Source of the DNA: Periconia sp. R9002
Lineage: Eukaryota > Ascomycota > Dothideomycetes > Pleosporales > Periconiaceae
Direction of reading: 5' to 3'
DNA length: 64,000 nucleotides
Assembly: GCA_023627715.1 (NCBI GenBank)
Contig: JAMAHW010000045.1
Span: forward strand, 1-64,000
How positions within the stretch are numbered: position 1 is the stretch's first letter; each line of letters begins with the position of its first letter. Under the pieces are notes generated by a model. That model saw nothing but the letters and a program-made list of their open reading frames with translations. It did no database searches and was not told where the DNA came from. Positions 11,225-24,559 of the stretch are shown here, in pieces. Position numbers and translations under genes: made by a program.

Positions 11225-14200
11225 ATGAGGAATCCCTCTTCCTCGATGTTGGCGTCGCGCGCCGGCAAGCTCGCCCTCTCGCTCCTTCTGACCTCGTACA
11301 TAATACCCGGCTCCAACGCCTTCACCCTCACCCCCGTACCCCTTCCTCAGCTCGATCTATCACGACTCGGCCGCGTCGCTTTCGCCGGTGATTTCGATTC
11401 AATTTCGCTCTTCCAATTCGCCGAACAAAACGAGACGTCCGATCCCGCCAGCGCCATCTACCAGCGACTTCCCGGCGGCACGTTTGCTCCCCTCAAAAAC
11501 CCCGACACCAAGCAGGCCCTCAATACCGACGGCGACGTCAAGGCCATTTGCGCTTTCCGCCGCAACAACAATCTCCAAGGCTATGTAGTAGGCGGCAACT
11601 TTACGAGCGTTGACGGCGTCAAAACCCCCGGAGGCATTGCTTTGCTCGATCCCAACACAGCAAAACCTACTGCTTTGCAAGGTCTGACGGGCTCTGTCAA
11701 TGCCTTGTACTGCGATTCGGGCCGTGGCCAGGTCTATGTTGGAGGCGAATTTACCGGTGGAAACTCCAAGAATGCCATCATCTGGACGGAGGACTGGACC
11801 AACATGCCCTTTGAAGGTTTCAACGGGCCCGTCAATTCCATTGTCCCATCTCCCAACGGAAAGATCATCTTCGGCGGCGAATTCGATGGTCTTGGCAACG
11901 GAACATCTGGTGGTGCTGCCCAAAACAACACGCAATCGCTGCCTGTTGGATCCGCGAACATTACGGCGCAGACGAGCTCTGGACAACCCGGCTTCACTGA
12001 CCCTAAAACTATTGCCTGCAAATCGAATCCGGAAGCCGAAGGCGCCGACTCTACCTGGCTGCTTGCCGATTCTAGCCCAGGCTTCTGGAGGGCTGATTTC
12101 GGGTTTGGTTTCCAGCCTACCAAGCTTCGACTCTACAACACCAAAGTCCAAGGACGTGGAACCAAGACCTGGCGATACACCGCTCTACCCGATGGTGGTA
12201 TCATGAACTTCACCTTCGTCGATCCCACTACGAAACAACAATCCTACTGCGATGCTCGATGCCCGCTTCCAGAAGGCAATACCACGGCCCAGGATTTCTT
12301 TTTCGTCAACCAGGTTGGCATGAATGGATTCAAAATCGATATTTCAGACTGGTACGGCCAAGGCGGTGGTCTTAACGCTATTGAAGTGTACCAAACCCGT
12401 AAGTGATATATTCTGATTTCCTTGTTTTGTTATGGCTCATGATCTCCCCAGAAATATTTTCCTACGCCATCGATGAATTCAACAAACCAAGTTGTGGAGG
12501 TAGGACAAGTGGTGCTTCCGCAACCCGTACTGGCACTTGGAGTTCCTCGCCTTCACACGATAGCAGCTCCATGTATCTTACTGCAACGCTACCGATTGAT
12601 CAAATCGTTCCTGAAAAGCAGTCTGTCACATTTCAACCAGATATTCCCCAGACTGGAAATTATACCATCAAGCTATACACTCCAGGATGTCGGGGTGACA
12701 ACACATGTACCACTCGTGGCCAAGTATTGATCAACATTGAAGTGCCAACTGGTTCGGGCTCTATTTTTCGGGAAAACAAGACCTACTTCCAAACGAATGA
12801 GTTCGACAAGTACGACAGCATCTACGATGGCTTCATTGACACTGGCAACGGCCAAGTTCCAAAAGTCACGCTGTCCCCCCTTCTTCAACCAAACCCGTCG
12901 GGTAGCAGTGACTTGACTGTCGTCGCGCAAAGGGTGAGCTTCGATATCAAGAATGCCACTTCCGGTGATATCAATGGCCTTTTCGAATATGACGCCAACC
13001 AACAAGTTGTCGACACCGATCTTTCCAAATCAGTCATTGTTGCGGCAGGAGCGAGTCTTGTCCCTTCCCAAAGAGCTGTTATCAAGACCCTCATAACCGC
13101 CAACGATAGGCTGTACATTGGTGGCAACTTTACCTCCGGAAAAGGGCTCAATAACATCTTTGCCGTGGGCAAGGACGACAAAAACGCCACAACCCTGGAC
13201 GGAGATGGGCTCAACGGACAAGTCAACATCATCTACAGAATGGACGACAAGGTATATGTGGGCGGAAAATTCACCAATACTCAAAACAATGGGGCCTCTG
13301 GCCTCAATGGCCTAGCGTCCTATGTCAACAATAAATGGGAAGCCCTGGGCGCAGGTGTCAACGGCTTCGCTCTACACATTGTCCCCTTCACCATGAACAT
13401 CACGGGCACCAATGCAGATGAGGTTCTCGGCATCAGTGGCTATTTCGACAGAGTCAATGGGTTTGGCAGCAATGCTGCATTTCCCGTCAACAACTTTGCT
13501 GTTTGGGTGCCCTCGCAGAAGAATTGGTTACCCAATTTGAATCTACAGACACCCCTGATTAGAGGACATGTCACGGCCTTTGCCGATATTCCGAACGCAG
13601 CTGCTCCCATGAATCGAATTTATTCCGGTTCCATTTCCTCCGGGACTCTAGGCGCGAACGGGGCGGCTGCGCTCAATCACGATAACGATGTTCTTTCACT
13701 GAAAGGCCTGGCCACGAACATTCACAAACAGCAACAGACTGTCTCTCGCAAACGCTCTCTATCTGACAAGCACAACATGAACACTACAGGAATAGTCACT
13801 GCTACATTTTACAAGGGAAACAACATGAACAAGACCATCCTCGGTGGCCATTTCGCTACAACAGGATCGAACGGGCAGAACATTACCAACGTTGCCATCA
13901 TCGATGGCAAGGACTTGGACAAGATCAGTGGGTTCGGCCAGGAGGTCGACTTTAACTCTACCATCGCATCTCTGTCAGTATGGGAAAACATTCTCTATGC
14001 TGGCGGAAGATTGACTGGCCGCGTCAACAACAACAAGGTTGCTGGCATTGTGGCTTATGATCTCGGAACCAACAGCTTCGGGAACACACAGCCACCCGCA
14101 CTCTTGGGTACAAATGTAACCGTCAATGCCATCGCACCTAGACCCAACTCCAAAGATATCTATGTTGCTGGACGTTTTGAATCTGCAGGAGGTTTGAGCT

Positions 14201-15027
14201 GCCCCGCCCTCTGTATCTGGAACACCGAACGTAGTCAATGGCTCGCTCCTGGAAGTCCTTTGACCGGTGTTGCCACTTCGATTACCTGGATTGCGGATAC
14301 GAAGGTTCTAGTCACTGGAAATTTGACCGTGGGCGGTAATTCTACAAAGATCTTCACCTATGATTCCAACACGAGCCAGTTTGAACCACTCCCTGGCGCG
14401 GCTGATCTCCCAGGCCCTGTGACCGCATTGACTCTCGCAAACAGGGAAGGAACTCAGTATTGGGCCGCCGGTCAAGCTAGCGATGGGTCAGCTTTCCTTC
14501 AACGATACAAAGACGGCAAATGGCTCCCAGTTAAAGATCAGTTCCAGCCGGGTACAAATATTCGAAGCATTCAACCCTTGGCTACAAAAGACGATCATAG
14601 TAACTCGGACTTGATCGATCGAGGTCAGGTGCTTCTTGTTTTAGGCGAGATACAACTTCGTAACAGCGTATCGGCATCCGGAGCCATTTTCAACGGAAGT
14701 ACCGTGACCCCATTCCTCCTTACTTCTGGCCCAGATGAGACGCGTGGTAGCTTGTCACAAATGTTCGTGGAGAATCCCGATTCCTTCTTCGATCCGCGCG
14801 GCAAAAAGCTTGCCTTGGGCTTCATTGTACTCATCGCTCTTGCCATCGCTTTAGCTCTGACCTTCCTCTTGGTCGTTGCTGGCATTCTCCTCGAATGGTA
14901 CCGCAAGAAGTCCCAGGGCTATTCGCCCGCTCCCACGAGCTACACCGATCGCATAGGAAACGTCGGTCGTGTGCCTCCTGAGCAGTTGTTCGGCACCCTA
15001 TCCGGCCCGCGGGCTCCAGTGATATGA
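11225..15027 (+). CDS. RAX2: RAX2-like cortical polarity marker
   Basis: Two exons (11225-12398 and 12452-15027) give 1249 residues, close to the usual 1200 or so of fungal Rax2. An N-terminal signal peptide spans about residues 14-38 (KLALSLLLTSYIIPGSNAF). A long extracellular part follows with repeated beta-propeller-like words such as YVGGNFTS, YVGGEFTG, IFGGEFDG, YIGGNFTS and YAGGRLTG, and many N-glycosylation sequons. One C-terminal membrane helix (FIVLIALAIALALTFLLVV) and a short cytoplasmic tail (EWYRKKSQGYSPAP) complete the protein. In yeasts Rax2 marks old growth sites and works with Rax1 in bud or hyphal site selection and Cdc42 signalling; here the role is inferred from architecture. 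The intron joins YQT to QIFSYAIDEF in frame. An upstream in-frame TTG was not chosen because the ATG has good context. Confidence 0.93.
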
Positions 15028-16723
15028 GGACTGCATCCGATGGAGTAGCAATTCCATAATGAAACTTGTACAAAACTACCATTGCAACGAATGCAAAAAT
15101 GATACCCATCCGATTGCCGACTCCCCCAACCTGAGCATAGCCAGCCTCATTACCTTTCTTGTTAATCCTTTGGTTCGGAGACCACATAGGATGATTTTGT
15201 AAAGGGGATTTTTTTTTTTCTTGCCAGCGTACTCTGCATATTCGGCGTTTCTCGTTCTTAATACATACTCGATTCCGTAATGTGAGGGCGGAATGTTGGT
15301 GTTTATTTTCTCGAATACTCTCGAGAGGAGGATAAGTCGATTGCTTCAACGCGTCTTCGTCTGAAACCTCCAAACACCTTTAATAGCGAGGCCATTATGT
15401 CCGCGTCTGCACAGAGACACCTGAATATGAAGACATTTGCTCTTTGTATGTGTCTCTTCGAAAGATTTGGACTTGGCAAAAAGAGTTATAACAGAAGGAA
15501 TGCTTTCTTGTCATGTGCTGTCAATTGGCTGTGAGGGGGAAAAAGGAGGATTTTGGCCAGAGGAAAAACGCCTGGTACCCACCGCTGTTGATGGATGGTT
15601 CACTGGATAAACGAGGCTTACCGAACCTTTTGTCTTTCTATCACCCTTTTCTTCTTCTCTACTGTCCTTCCTGTTCCCTTTTTTTCTCTTCTTCCCCGGC
15701 TTTTCTGATACCATTTTGTCTTTTTTTTTTTTTTTACTTTTTTTCTTCTCCATCACCCGTCCGAAAATCAAATCCAAATGTGCTCTCCATTTCTCCTCCT
15801 TCTTTTTTATAACTTGGTGTGCGTGAGTACGTGAGTGAATAGCCAAATGTCTCCTTTGTTTTTCTCCTCTCTCCTCTCCCGGACTCGATCATCCGGAAGG
15901 ATTTTTTGTAATGTGTAAAACTTCTCCCTACCCCCTCGAGCGTATGTATGTATGGTACCGATGCGACGTCTGAAAACGTAGTAGGAACCATAGGAAGAGG
16001 AGGGAAATTCGGGAGTCTCAGATATACGATCACCGCGATCGAAATCAGGAAGCGTGGGGATGCATGAATGGATGGAATAGAAGTCTGTCTTGTTTGTCTG
16101 GGGTATGGGCACGCAACGTCTGGTCGATCGTGTGCGCCAAATAGAGGATCGTTTCGAGTGAGTGAAGTGGTTACTTTGTCGGTCGTATGTACATGTAGCA
16201 GTGGTACCTACACATATCTCGTCTCGTCTTTCTTTTTCTTCTTCTTTTTCCGTGTTATGCTTATTATCTGTGTATTTGCAAATGGGATGGTCAGGTCAGG
16301 TAGCTTAGCTAGTACATAGCTAACCTAAGCAGACTCTCTGATACCTTTACTTTTCTTTCCAACAGTTTTTGTGTGTCGTGTTTTATTATCCCAGTGTGTG
16401 CGTTGCTTGATGCTGTACCAAGGAAGCGAGGGTCCGGGAATTCTTGAAGGAGGAAAAACATGGTATGTCATTGCGGCTCATCTCACTCAACCACTCAATG
16501 TGTAAAAATCGACCGTATTAGATGCTACTTAATCATATGCTTGAAGAGAGGAAAGAAAAGAAAAAACCCAAGGATATATATATATATGTACGTTCCTTTG
16601 CCGAGCCAACTTGATAACACTACCTACCCCAATACAATCCCAAACTCCTTGGTCCACCCAAGAAAACAGTCCTCGTCATTCTTCCAAAACCCACCAATCT
16701 ACCTAATCTTTTCCCTACCAATC
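15028..16723. other. Convergent intergenic region
   Basis: The 3' ends of RAX2 and the LMBR1-type gene face each other here. The sequence holds T-rich and CT-rich runs (around 15720 and 16230) and no supported gene. Confidence 0.55.
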
Positions 16724-18532
16724 TCAATTTGACTCCGAGGTGCCGTAATCGCGACGTCCTCTGCCAGTGATATCCTGCCACGTAGCATTGAACCTGCGCC
16801 CGGTGCTAGCAAGCAGACCCTCCTCCTCTTCCTCCTCGAGGTCACGGTCAATCTGCTCTTGGTCGAGACTAGGAGTCTTGAACAGCGTGGTGATGAACAC
16901 AATGATGTAGATGCCCAGAAACGCGAATTGAGCCCAGAAGAGAACCACTCCGAAGAAGGGGAAGTTGATGGTGATGCGGTTGATGAAGGTGCTTAGGACT
17001 GAAGGCGTGCAGACTTCTTTGGCGGCTGGGTTGGATGAGAGCTCTGTGCAAGGGATGATGCGGGACTTGTCGTTAGAACAATCGGGTTGCTCGCCAGGGT
17101 GGCGGGGAGTGCGGTCGCAGAAGGTTTGTGGGCCGAAGGTCGCGTACTGAGGTGCAACGACCATAGCAACGGAGTAGTTGATGGCGAGGACGATAAGATT
17201 GAGCATCACGGTGGCCATGAGTAGAGCCTGAGGGGAGGTGTGGCCTTTGCGGATCTTGAAGATGGTAAGCCATAGGAAGCGTATACCGACGGTGGCGATG
17301 CCCACGACCGAGGCGCTGAAGAAGAAGAGGACGAGCAGAAGGAAGAGGACATAGTCGATGGGGAAGACCTTGGAGGATTTGACGAAGATCCAGTTGATGG
17401 GCTGAAAGATGTTGATATGGCCTAGGATGTAGCCGCAGTGGGCGCCGCAAATCGAGTTTTTGGCCTTGTCAATGCCAGTGATGAGCATGCTGACGAAGAT
17501 GAGGAGAGCAAGAATCATCAGGATGAGGCCGCCCAGGAGCTTGAGCGGCCTAAAAACAGCTTCGATTTTGATCCATGTCTTGACGAGCCAATGGCGATCT
17601 TCTCCACTGGACTCAGCAGCAAGACGTTCTCTTCGAATGAGCGTCCTTTCTTCGCGGATAAGAGCCTCCAATTCGCGCCTATCGCGTGAATCCAGCCCAC
17701 CATCACGACCTTCATTGCGGCCCTCGAGCTGCCTTTGCCGTTCGCGGTTCGTCTCGAGTTGTGAAGCAGTGTTTGCTGCCAGGGTGGGGGCGGAGATGGC
17801 AGGAGCGGATTTGATCATAGCAACGGGGAGAAGAGCGAGACCGGCACCCGTGTAGAGAACATAGAGGACAGTACCAACTAGCATGAGCAATCCAAGTGCA
17901 AAGGAGAGTGCGCGCTCACCGCCTAGGTAAGATCAGTACTGCAGAGATTGCCTGTAGAACAAGGCGCACTTACGATTCTCAGAAAGCAGATGTTTGAAGA
18001 ATTCCAAGTCGAGTCGATCATCATCCTTAGCTTTCTTTGCGAAGGGGACGAAGAAACCAACGAGGAAAAGCAAGACGATGAACAAGATGAAAGCAATGGT
18101 GTACTTGAACGCGCCCCAAACCCGCTGGCCAAATGTCTGCTCACCGTGCTCGGTAGCATCCTCATCGTATTCCTCATACAGAAAGTAGGTGAAGGGTATC
18201 ACGAGCAGGCAGAGAAGAGCATCCAGAGAGTACAGAGTGTAGTATACAATCTCCAAAGTCTTGACGATATCGCCGACGCGGTCTGGTGTTGCCCAATCCT
18301 TTTTGCGGCCCTGGCTGGAGAGCGAGGTAGAGGAAACGAGAGCGATGTCGACGGGCATGAGAAGCACAGTCGCGAGGAGCACGCTGGTCGTGAATATGCA
18401 TACTGTGGTTATGGAGGCAGCGCGATCTCTGGGTGTCTGGTAGAGAAAGACAAATATGGCGGCGATGGCCAGCAGAAGAACGACGGCGACGGCGTAGGCC
18501 ACCCATATCAAGCTCGTTTGGATGAGCGCCAT
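16724..18532 (-). CDS. LMBR1-family protein, probable lysosomal cobalamin transporter
   Basis: Two exons (18532-17974 and 17922-16724, 51-base intron) give 585 residues, the usual size of the fungal proteins annotated as probable lysosomal cobalamin transporters (LMBD1 type). About nine hydrophobic segments are visible, starting with a helix at residues 8-29 ([21 protein letters not shown]). A charged, Arg/Glu-rich cytoplasmic loop lies near the middle (residues 230-270, with [14 protein letters not shown]). The C-terminus is acidic ([13 protein letters not shown]) and ends in a polar tail. In animals LMBD1 helps move cobalamin out of the lysosome. Most fungi do not use cobalamin, so the substrate here is uncertain and vacuolar membrane location is an inference. 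The splice rebuilds an Arg codon and joins LSENR to [12 protein letters not shown]. Confidence 0.88.
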
Positions 18533-18867
18533 GTTGCTGCTCTCTCTGCGTACAGCAGGTAGTAGGTGTCAAAACAAAGATTGGAAAAGTGTCGCCGTCA
18601 GTGGGGAAGGGAACGAGTAGTAGAAAACAATCGATCGAGGGAGATGACGTTGGTTTGATCGGCAAAGGGTGGTCCTAGCTCCCGCGCCAGAAGCTTGGCG
18701 CCCGAGCTCTTTCAGTGCGGTCTGGATTCCGACGCGACCACTAAAGAAATGTTATGATACCACTCTTTGGTGCCGAAAACCACCATTGATACTCGACATC
18801 CTGTCCCAGAGATGACACGTGAGGGTACTGCAGCTATCATACACCAGACGCCCTGATCCCTCCCGTC
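18533..18867. promoter_or_regulatory. Divergent promoter, LMBR1-type gene / CFT1
   Basis: The 335 bases between two divergent start codons must carry both promoters. No clear TATA box is seen, as expected of housekeeping genes. A CACGTG-like word (ACACGTGA near 18816) is present. Confidence 0.6.
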
Positions 18868-21800
18868 ATGCAGTGCTATACCGAGATCGCGCCGCCTACG
18901 GCAGTGAGCCATGCCATTCACCTTCCCTTCCTCACCCCCAAGGCAACGAACCTCGTCGTCGCAAAGAACTCGCTGCTTCAGATTTTCGAACTCAAATCTG
19001 TCGTCACCGAGATAGCTGCCGAAAGTGATGCAGGATTCGAGAATGCTGGGCCATTGCTGGATACCGAGGCCGTTGATGTGCCTCTGCAGCGCAACGAGTA
19101 CACCACAAAGTTGGTGCTCGTGGGCGAGTTCCCGTTGGCGGGAACCGTGATATCACTTGCGCGTGTAAAAGCGCTCAATACGAAGTCGAAGGGAGAGGCG
19201 TTGCTGGTGGCATTTCGAGATGCAAAGCTGAGCTTGGTGGAATGGGATCCCGAGTCATACAACCTCCATACAATATCAATACACTACTATGAGAACCCAG
19301 ATTTGCCCGGAAATGCCCCTTGGTCTTCTGAACTCAAAGATACATATAATTTCTTGACGGCAGACCCCAGCAGCCGATGCGCCGCTCTCAAGTTTGGCGA
19401 TCACAACCTTGCCATCCTGCCTTTCAGACAGCGCGGTATGGTCGAGGACGAGTATGACTCGGATTTGGATGATCAAGCGGATGCCAGAATGGCCAACACT
19501 GAAGCCGAGAACGTCGAAAATGCGTCTCAAACACCCTACTCTGCATCCTTTGTCCTACCCCTTACCCAGCTCGACCCTGCATTATCACACCCCATACACC
19601 TCGCCTTCCTCCACGAATATCGCGAACCGACGTTTGCTATAATTGCGTCCTCGAGAGCCGTAGCCCCATCTTTGATCGCCGAGCGCAAGGACATCCTCAC
19701 TTATACTGTCTTTACTCTTGATCTGGAACAGAAAGCCTCCACCACTCTGATATCAGTGTCAGGGCTCCCGTACGATATCACAAAAGTCGTACCGTTACCT
19801 CTACCCATTGGTGGAGCGCTTCTAGTGGGTAGCAATGAGATTATACATGTTGATCAAGCTGGAAAAACCAACGGCATAGCGGTCAATGAGTTCGCAAAGA
19901 CGTGCACATCGTTCCCTTTGTCCGACCAAACAGACCTAGGGCTTCATCTGGAAAGCTGCCAAGCCGAGCTTCTGTCCTCGGAAAATGGCGACGTGCTGAT
20001 TGTGTTGAATGATGGAAGGCTTTTCATTTTAACCTTTACTCTGGATGGTCGTACGGTGTCAGGCGTAGCATTGCAACCTGTCGACGCCGCTAGCGGCGGC
20101 CGTCCACTAAGCACAAGTGCATCTTGTTTGACAAACATGGGTCGTGGAAGGCTCTTTTTGGGAAGTGAAGACGGTGAATCAGTCCTCTTGGGTTGGACTA
20201 GTAAATTTGGCCAACTCTACAGGAAGCAATCACGAGCTGATCGGGATGATGAAGATTTCTCGTTCGACGAAGATGAGGATGATGTGGATGACCTCGACGA
20301 TGATCTGTACAACGATACCTCCCCAGCGGTGAAGAAAGTCACCTCTGCTGCGGCCAAGCCCACCACTCCTGGATCATATAGCTTTAGAATCCACGATGTC
20401 CTGCCCAGCATTGCTCCCATACGAGATGTGGTACTACATACCAATGCCGCAGCACAGTATCCTACTACCGGCGAAATCATGGTCTCTAGCGGCCGAGGCG
20501 CCGCGGGAGCAATCACAGCGCTTAACCGCCAGGTGCATCCTATCAACCTCGCTCAGACAGATTTTGCATCCACAAAAGGTCTTTGGGCAGTACACGCTCG
20601 AAAACAAACACCCACAGGAATTACCGCAGATTACGGAAAGGACGTGGAAGGTAACATGTCTGTCGATGCAGAATACGACCAATATTTGGTTGTGTGTAGA
20701 GCCGGTGATGATGGCGAAGATAGTACTGTTGTGTATCAAGTAAGCGGAAATGATCTCGAAGAAACGGACAAGGGAGATTTCGAACGAGAGGACGTGGCCA
20801 CCTTGAATGTGGGAGTTCTAGCACAAGGCACAAAAGTCGTGCAGATACTCGCAACTGAAATCAGAACATACGACCAAGGTGAGTTTAAAAGTGGAAAACG
20901 TTAACATCCAGAAATCTAAAGTTGCATTTAGACCTGAATATGGACCAAATAATATCCATGGATGATGAAGAGGGCGAAGAGGTAAAGATTATCCACGCCA
21001 GCTTTTCAGATCCCTACATGATGGTGCTACGGGAAGATTCCGTTGTCAAGCTCTTCAAAGCAAACGACAGTGGTGAAATCGAGGACGTTGAATCGAGTGG
21101 ATTGTCCTCTACGAAGTGGCTTTCTTCATCTCTGTTCAAATCCTCGACTCTTAGTGAAGTATTTGCTTTCCTTCTGACACCGGAGGGGGGGCTTCACATA
21201 TTTGCCATGTCTGACCTGACAAAACCCGTTTATGTCGCTGAAGGCTTAGGCTTCCTTCCGCCGATATTGACGTCTGATTATTATGCTCGACGAAGTACAG
21301 CCAAAGCAGCGATTACAGAGCTGGTTGCCGCTGATATTGGTGATACAACTTCGAGATCCCCTCACTTGGTGATACGTACTTCAACAGATGATCTTGTCAT
21401 TTACAAAGCTTGCCATTACCCAGGAAAAGCATCCTCGGAATCATGGACTAAGAATCTGCGGTGGATCAAAGTGTCACAGCAACACCTGCCTCGATATACG
21501 GACGAACCAGTCAACGACACGGGTGATGAAAGCACGCTGGTCGTTCTGGACAATGTTTGCGGTTATAGCACTGTTTTTCAACATGGAACCTCTCCGGCGT
21601 TTATTTTAAAAGAAGCGTCCAGCGCCCCGCGCGTCATCCCCCTTTACGGAAAAGCAGTCAAAGGTTTGACACGTTTCCACACTTCCGCATGCCAGAGAGG
21701 GTTCGCATACATTGATGTCGACGTACGTATGATAGTTTTGCGTAGGAAGTCCTCGGGTTTTCTGAAACTGACTCGGGCAGAACACATTCCGCATATCCCA

Positions 21801-23336
21801 ACTGCCTCCTGACACACATTACGGTCATCTCGGCTGGGCAGCTCGTCGGATGCCTATGGACTCTGAAATCTATAATTTCTCCTATCATCCTAGGGGTCTT
21901 TACGTGATGGGCACAGGCCAAGCAGAAGAGTTTTTGCTCCAAGACGATACTTACCACTACGAGTGGAAGCCTGAAGGTATGAATGCGATTGCGTTTACTA
22001 TATACAATTCCGGCTTACACAATATCCAGACATTAGCTTTAAGCCTCATGTTGAGCAGGGAATTCTTAAGGTGATAGATGAGAAGACGTGGTCAGTCATT
22101 GACACCCATATTCTTGATCCGCAAGAAGTCGTTCTTTGTATAAAAACTTTGTTTTTGGAGGTATCAGAAATAACGCACGAACGGAAACAGTTAATTGCAG
22201 TGGGCACATCAATTGTGCGTGGCGAAGATCTCGCCACCAAAGGCTGTATCCGCATATTTGAAGTCATCACTGTCGTTCCAGAGCCGTCACGGCCGGAAAC
22301 AGACCGGAAGCTGAGGCTGATCGTTAAAGAAGAAGTAAAAGGTGCTGTATCTGCAGTGTCAGAGCTTGGCACGCAAGGTTTCATCATCATGGCTCAAGGT
22401 CAAAAGTGCATGGTCCGTGGTCTTAAAGAGGATGGAACTTTACTCCCGGTCGCTTTCATGGACATGCAGTGCTATGTGACGTTTCTGAAGACCCTGCCAC
22501 AGACTGGAATGCTTCTGATGGGAGATGCATTCAAAGGGCTATGGTTCACTGGATATACGGTCCGTTGTACTCGTGCCAAGCGTTCATGCGTGTTTTCAAT
22601 CAACTAACTGCATTGCAGGAAGAACCTTATAAGATGATGCTTTTCGGTCGAAGCAAAAACAACCTCGAAGTTCTAGCCGGCGAATTCCTGCCTTTCGAAA
22701 AGCAGTTGCACATTGTTATCGCCGACGCAGACATGAACATACAAATCCTCCAATACGACCCCGATAGTAAGCATCCCATCAATTGACTTTCCTCGTACGC
22801 GCTGATTGTTTGTTTCAGACCCCAAATCCATGGCCGGCCTCCGTCTTCTTCACCGCTCCACCTTCCACACAGGCCACTTTCCTTCTACCATGACCCTCTT
22901 ACAATCCCACCTCCAAATGCCAGCCACCAACTCCGAATTCCCTAGCGACCCAACGCTCTCACCCGCTGCCGCCACCTCACAGGAATACCATGAACCCCTC
23001 CACCAAATTCTGCACACCTCCCAATCCGGTACTCTCGCCCTCATCACCCCGCTCTCCGAATCCACATACCGCCGACTCACAGGTCTCGCGACGTACCTCT
23101 CGAACACCCTCGAAAGCGCGTGCGGTCTCAATCCGAAAGCGTGGCGCGCGGTTGAGGGCGAGCTTGGAAGTGGCGCCGGAACAAGAGGTGTGCTTGATGG
23201 TGGGCTGTTGATGCGGTGGGGAGAATTGAGCGTGCAAAGGCAACGAGAGGGTTTGGGAAAGGTTGGTGCCGAAGAGTGGGCGTTTTGGGGGGAGAGAGAG
23301 GTTTTGGCAGGGTGGGGCATTTTTGGAAGGAGGTAG
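18868..23336 (+). CDS. CFT1: Cleavage and polyadenylation factor subunit CFT1 (CPSF160)
   Basis: Six exons (18868-20878, 20932-21722, 21781-21976, 22030-22559, 22619-22766, 22819-23336) encode 1397 residues, the normal size of fungal CFT1. The N-terminus ([17 protein letters not shown]) and the segments [45 protein letters not shown] and [18 protein letters not shown] are characteristic. The protein is built of three WD40-like propellers with a CPSF_A region in the C-terminal third. An acidic linker lies near residues 457-488 ([17 protein letters not shown]). CFT1 is the scaffold of the nuclear pre-mRNA 3' end processing complex and helps hold the factors that recognise the poly(A) signal. 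Exon 3 was found by homology alone: its acceptor is at 21780, and it continues [19 protein letters not shown] in frame. The donor of exon 4 is the unusual GTCCGT. Confidence 0.94.
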
Positions 23337-23701
23337 GTTTTTTATGATGATGAGTGTAGGTTAGCTAGGGATGGTGCTGGCGGCAGGAAAGCAGTCTTTA
23401 GTAGGTAGTGATAATCGACTTTATGTTTTTTAATTTCACCGATTTGAGTAAAGAGTTCATGGTTGGGAAATTTGCTACTGGTAGAATCTGTGATTTCAGG
23501 ATGTCGTAGGATGTAGCGTAGGGACTTTGAATATTTGGCGATACAGTGAAGCAATCATGTTGAAAGCATGCGAATTGTTTTTGATAATATATAATTACAT
23601 TCAGGATCTTAAAGTATGACGCCCTTTCCCACAGATTTACAGGAGCAAAGATCAAACAAGTTTTTAACAAAAAACCGCGCAGGAGTGTACAGAGCTCAGA
23701 T
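23337..23701. other. Convergent 3' intergenic region
   Basis: AT-rich DNA lies between the ends of CFT1 and the F-box-like gene. Nothing else is seen. Confidence 0.5.
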
Positions 23702-24559
23702 TCACGGACCAATCTGCTGCTGCCTCGCGCGACGTTCCTTGAAAACTGTCTTGAGCTTCTTGGCATCCATCAAATCCATGATCTTGAGCCATTGCTTCCA
23801 GATCCTGAATTCCCGTGGGGAGAAATATAATTCAGGGCTCTCAAGGAACGCCCAGATTTGCCGATCAGACATGGTGAACTCCACGTGCTCAGTCTTGATG
23901 GTAAGGGTTATGGTGGCGTTTGGTCGGTGACCCACGACGATGCTGCTCATACGCATACCATGCATCTTCAACTTGTCATATTCGCCATCCGGACGCCTCC
24001 CACCTCCCACCCTCAAAAAGATCTTTTTGAGGTTCACGAAGTGCTTCAGGTTCCTATTTAAGGCCCCAGGGAATTCGTCGGCGTAGTCCACCACACCGTT
24101 ATGGACGGTCAGAGAGGTGATCCACTCTGTGCCGTTGAAGAAACGGCAATTGAGTACTCTCGGGGAGCAAAGGGACCACTTGGAATATATGAATGGGAGC
24201 CTTTTCGCCTCGTCATAAACCTGGCGGCAAGTTCGTAGGACTGCCATGCTATTATCAGCTGTGGGTCCCATCTGTCCTTGTGGCGGTGGCGGCCATTCCC
24301 ATACCGGCATCTCGCGCATTTCACCACCATCGACTTGTGCAAATTCATAAGTTTTGTTCCTTGCAAGAACGGGGGCGTGGAACAAGACCATTTTATAAAT
24401 CTTTGTTCGTATTTCAGATGGCAAGCGAAGAAAAGGATGGAACTCAGGATTTGTTGCAATCCTCTGCCGCTGCTTCAGTTGATTCCGTGTGCGCCCTGCA
24501 ACACAGTCTTCAGGAGGGGGTGGGTTCACCCGGCCTTTGCTGCTGCGTTTTGGAGCCAT
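23702..24559 (-). CDS. F-box-like / DUF7730-type fungal protein
   Basis: One exon gives 285 residues. After a basic N-terminus comes an F-box-like helix pair, FHPFLRLPSEIRTKIYKMVL, near residues 41-60. A second signature, VLRTCRQVYDEAKRLPFIYS, lies near 108-127. This pair of words marks a large family of fungus-specific proteins with a truncated F-box or 2EXR-type start, expanded in dothideomycetes. Their biochemical role is unknown; adaptor function in ubiquitin ligases has been suggested for F-box-like members. The C-terminal half is basic with no further recognisable domain and ends in KTVFKERRARQQQIGP. A second gene of the same general kind lies 1.3 kb away on the other strand. Confidence 0.8.
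   Translation of the reverse strand: MAPKRSSKGRVNPPPPEDCVAGRTRNQLKQRQRIATNPEFHPFLRLPSEIRTKIYKMVLFHAPVLARNKTYEFAQVDGGEMREMPVWEWPPPPQGQMGPTADNSMAVLRTCRQVYDEAKRLPFIYSKWSLCSPRVLNCRFFNGTEWITSLTVHNGVVDYADEFPGALNRNLKHFVNLKKIFLRVGGGRRPDGEYDKLKMHGMRMSSIVVGHRPNATITLTIKTEHVEFTMSDRQIWAFLESPELYFSPREFRIWKQWLKIMDLMDAKKLKTVFKERRARQQQIGP

Noticed and set aside
11399..12151. 250-codon open frame on the minus strand
   Set aside because: It lies fully antisense to RAX2 exon 1, shows no domain, and is a shadow of that gene's codon bias.
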